64,000 bases of DNA from positions 3,926,001 through 3,990,000 of the forward strand of contig NZ_CP108093.1 of assembly GCF_036188265.1 (NCBI RefSeq), read 5' to 3'. This DNA is from Streptomyces sp. NBC_00247. Lineage in GTDB: Bacteria; Actinomycetota; Actinomycetes; Streptomycetales; Streptomycetaceae. The notes beneath the pieces were generated by a model. It made no database searches, was not told the DNA's origin, and saw nothing but the letters and a program-made list of their open reading frames with translations. This document shows positions 63,212 to 64,000 of this stretch, in pieces; the stretch's first letter is position 1; each line of letters starts with the position of its first letter. Both the position numbers and the translations under genes were made by a program.

Positions 63212-63904
63212 GTGATCTCTCCCGATGCCCTCGTGCCCGCTGCGGACATCCGTGCCCACTTCGTCGACCGGCTCAACTCGGTGCTGAGACGACCGGGGAT
63301 GTGGGGGGACGAGCTGGTCCTCCGGATGATGTGCGAGGACCTTCTCTACGTGGAGGGCCGACCGGTGGTGTGGCACGAGCAGCAAACGGCCTGGGAGGCG
63401 TCCGGCGCCTGGTCGGCGAACGGGGCGAAGGGCGCCTTCGCCCGGCATCTGCACGCGGACGGCCCGGCGGACGCCGTGGTCTCGCTCTACGCGGAGTTCG
63501 CGCACCGGCTCGGCTGGTTGCGGGCGGTACGGGTGCTGGACGCGGTGGAGTACGCCCGGCTGCGCGCGACGGCGCAGGAGTGGGTGGGCCGGGAGGACCG
63601 GAGCTGGTCGGACGTGGCGGCCGCGTTCGGGCCGCCCTCGGTGCGGTTCGGCGGCTCCAACCCCCGGTACGGCAAGACGCTCGGCTACGTCACCGCCGAT
63701 CCGGCCGCCCCGATGGTCTGCTTCCACCTCTGGAACGGCACCCGGCCCGACGCGCTCTGCGGCTGGACCGCCGAGCACACGGAGCCGGTCCTGCTCGCCG
63801 TGCGTGTCGGTGGCGCCGCCGCCTTCCGCGACTCGTTCACCTACACGCCGGAGGGCGAGCGGCGGCGCTCGTGCTCCCGGGAGCTCTCCCGCCAACTGGA
63901 CTGA
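63212..63904 (+). CDS. Conserved hypothetical protein
   Basis: A 230-residue protein. The frame from GTG 63212 has good codon bias. Segments: RRPGMWGDELVLRMMCEDL, GRPVVWHEQQTAWEASGAWS, SVRFGGSNPRYGKTLGYVT. It is Trp rich with no membrane span or signal. I do not recognise a family. The start is uncertain: the TTGACA at 63191 would place a transcription start after it, so a later start such as GTG 63233 is possible. Confidence 0.6.
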   Translation: MISPDALVPAADIRAHFVDRLNSVLRRPGMWGDELVLRMMCEDLLYVEGRPVVWHEQQTAWEASGAWSANGAKGAFARHLHADGPADAVVSLYAEFAHRLGWLRAVRVLDAVEYARLRATAQEWVGREDRSWSDVAAAFGPPSVRFGGSNPRYGKTLGYVTADPAAPMVCFHLWNGTRPDALCGWTAEHTEPVLLAVRVGGAAAFRDSFTYTPEGERRRSCSRELSRQLD

Positions 63905-63948
63905 ACCCGCCGTCCCGGCTGCGGTGTGCGAGTGCCCCGGACGCAGGC

Positions 63949-63999
63949 TCAGGCGGCGTACGCGACGTGCCCGTCCGGGCGGAGCAGTACCGAGCGCAG
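63949..63999 (-). CDS. C-terminus of a probable FAD-dependent monooxygenase
   Basis: Only the last 16 codons and TGA are in the window. They read RSVLLRPDGHVAYAA, which matches the usual end of PgaE/RdmE-type flavin monooxygenases (VLVRPDGHVAW). The rest lies outside. Confidence 0.5.
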   Translation of the reverse strand: MRSVLLRPDGHVAYAA

Positions 64000-64000
64000 C

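Overview
The window is chromosomal DNA of very high GC (about 72%) with GTG and TTG starts, strong third-position GC bias and many actinobacterial families (DUF5707, DUF4031, DUF3027, DUF2530, DUF2771, HelD, XPB-type helicase, futalosine-pathway genes). It is almost certainly Streptomyces, from the conserved chromosome core rather than a plasmid or prophage. No rRNA, tRNA, CRISPR array or intact insertion sequence was seen.

Layout. 1-5 kb: end of a GNAT acetyltransferase, a secreted DUF5707 protein, and a murR-murQ-murP set for N-acetylmuramic acid uptake and cleavage. 5-8.2 kb: a stress membrane protein, a cold-shock protein, a two-gene DUF4031 operon and a Cmx-like exporter. 8.3-12.5 kb: a translationally coupled cluster (acyl-CoA dehydrogenase-like protein, PIG-L deacetylase, NodS-like methyltransferase, glycosyltransferase) lies between two CsbD genes, and the glycosyltransferase frame runs without a stop into the second CsbD gene. 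12.5-18.4 kb: a secreted scabin-like ADP-ribosyltransferase, a TetR regulator with two operators facing a DHA2 exporter, an HD-domain protein and a secreted subtilase. 18.6-21.8 kb: pxpABC (5-oxoprolinase) and cutC. 21.9-25.5 kb: a HelD-type helicase and small unknown genes, one of unusually low GC.

25.7-31.5 kb: an XPB-type helicase and its usual partner, here separated by a methyltransferase gene and two gene remnants. 31.5-38.3 kb: a membrane protein, a HAD phosphatase, a short transposon-like element, a cold-shock protein, menaquinone genes mqnD and mqnB, a DUF2771 lipoprotein and an MFS protein. 38.7-48 kb: DUF3027, a large sacsin-type ATPase-domain protein, a CtpE-like P-type ATPase, DUF2530, an NCS2 purine permease and a ribbon-helix-helix protein. 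48-64 kb: a MarR-MFS pair, ThpR, a 29-residue membrane peptide, an aldo/keto reductase, proline iminopeptidase, a cupin/zinc-ribbon protein, a receptor kinase with a substrate-binding sensor domain next to a 31-bp tandem repeat, an alpha/beta hydrolase, a CPBP protease, a tandem GNAT, a macro-domain protein, a DMT transporter, LtrA, an unknown protein and the end of a probable flavin monooxygenase.

The best candidates for new biology are the GT/PIG-L/NodS-like/acyl-CoA dehydrogenase-like cluster with its CsbD fusion, the kinase fused to a periplasmic-type binding domain, the ADP-ribosyltransferase with an altered catalytic motif, and a family of small palindromic elements that appears in at least two intergenic sites, one of which supplies the murQ stop codon. 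All functions are read from sequence by eye; no database search was run.
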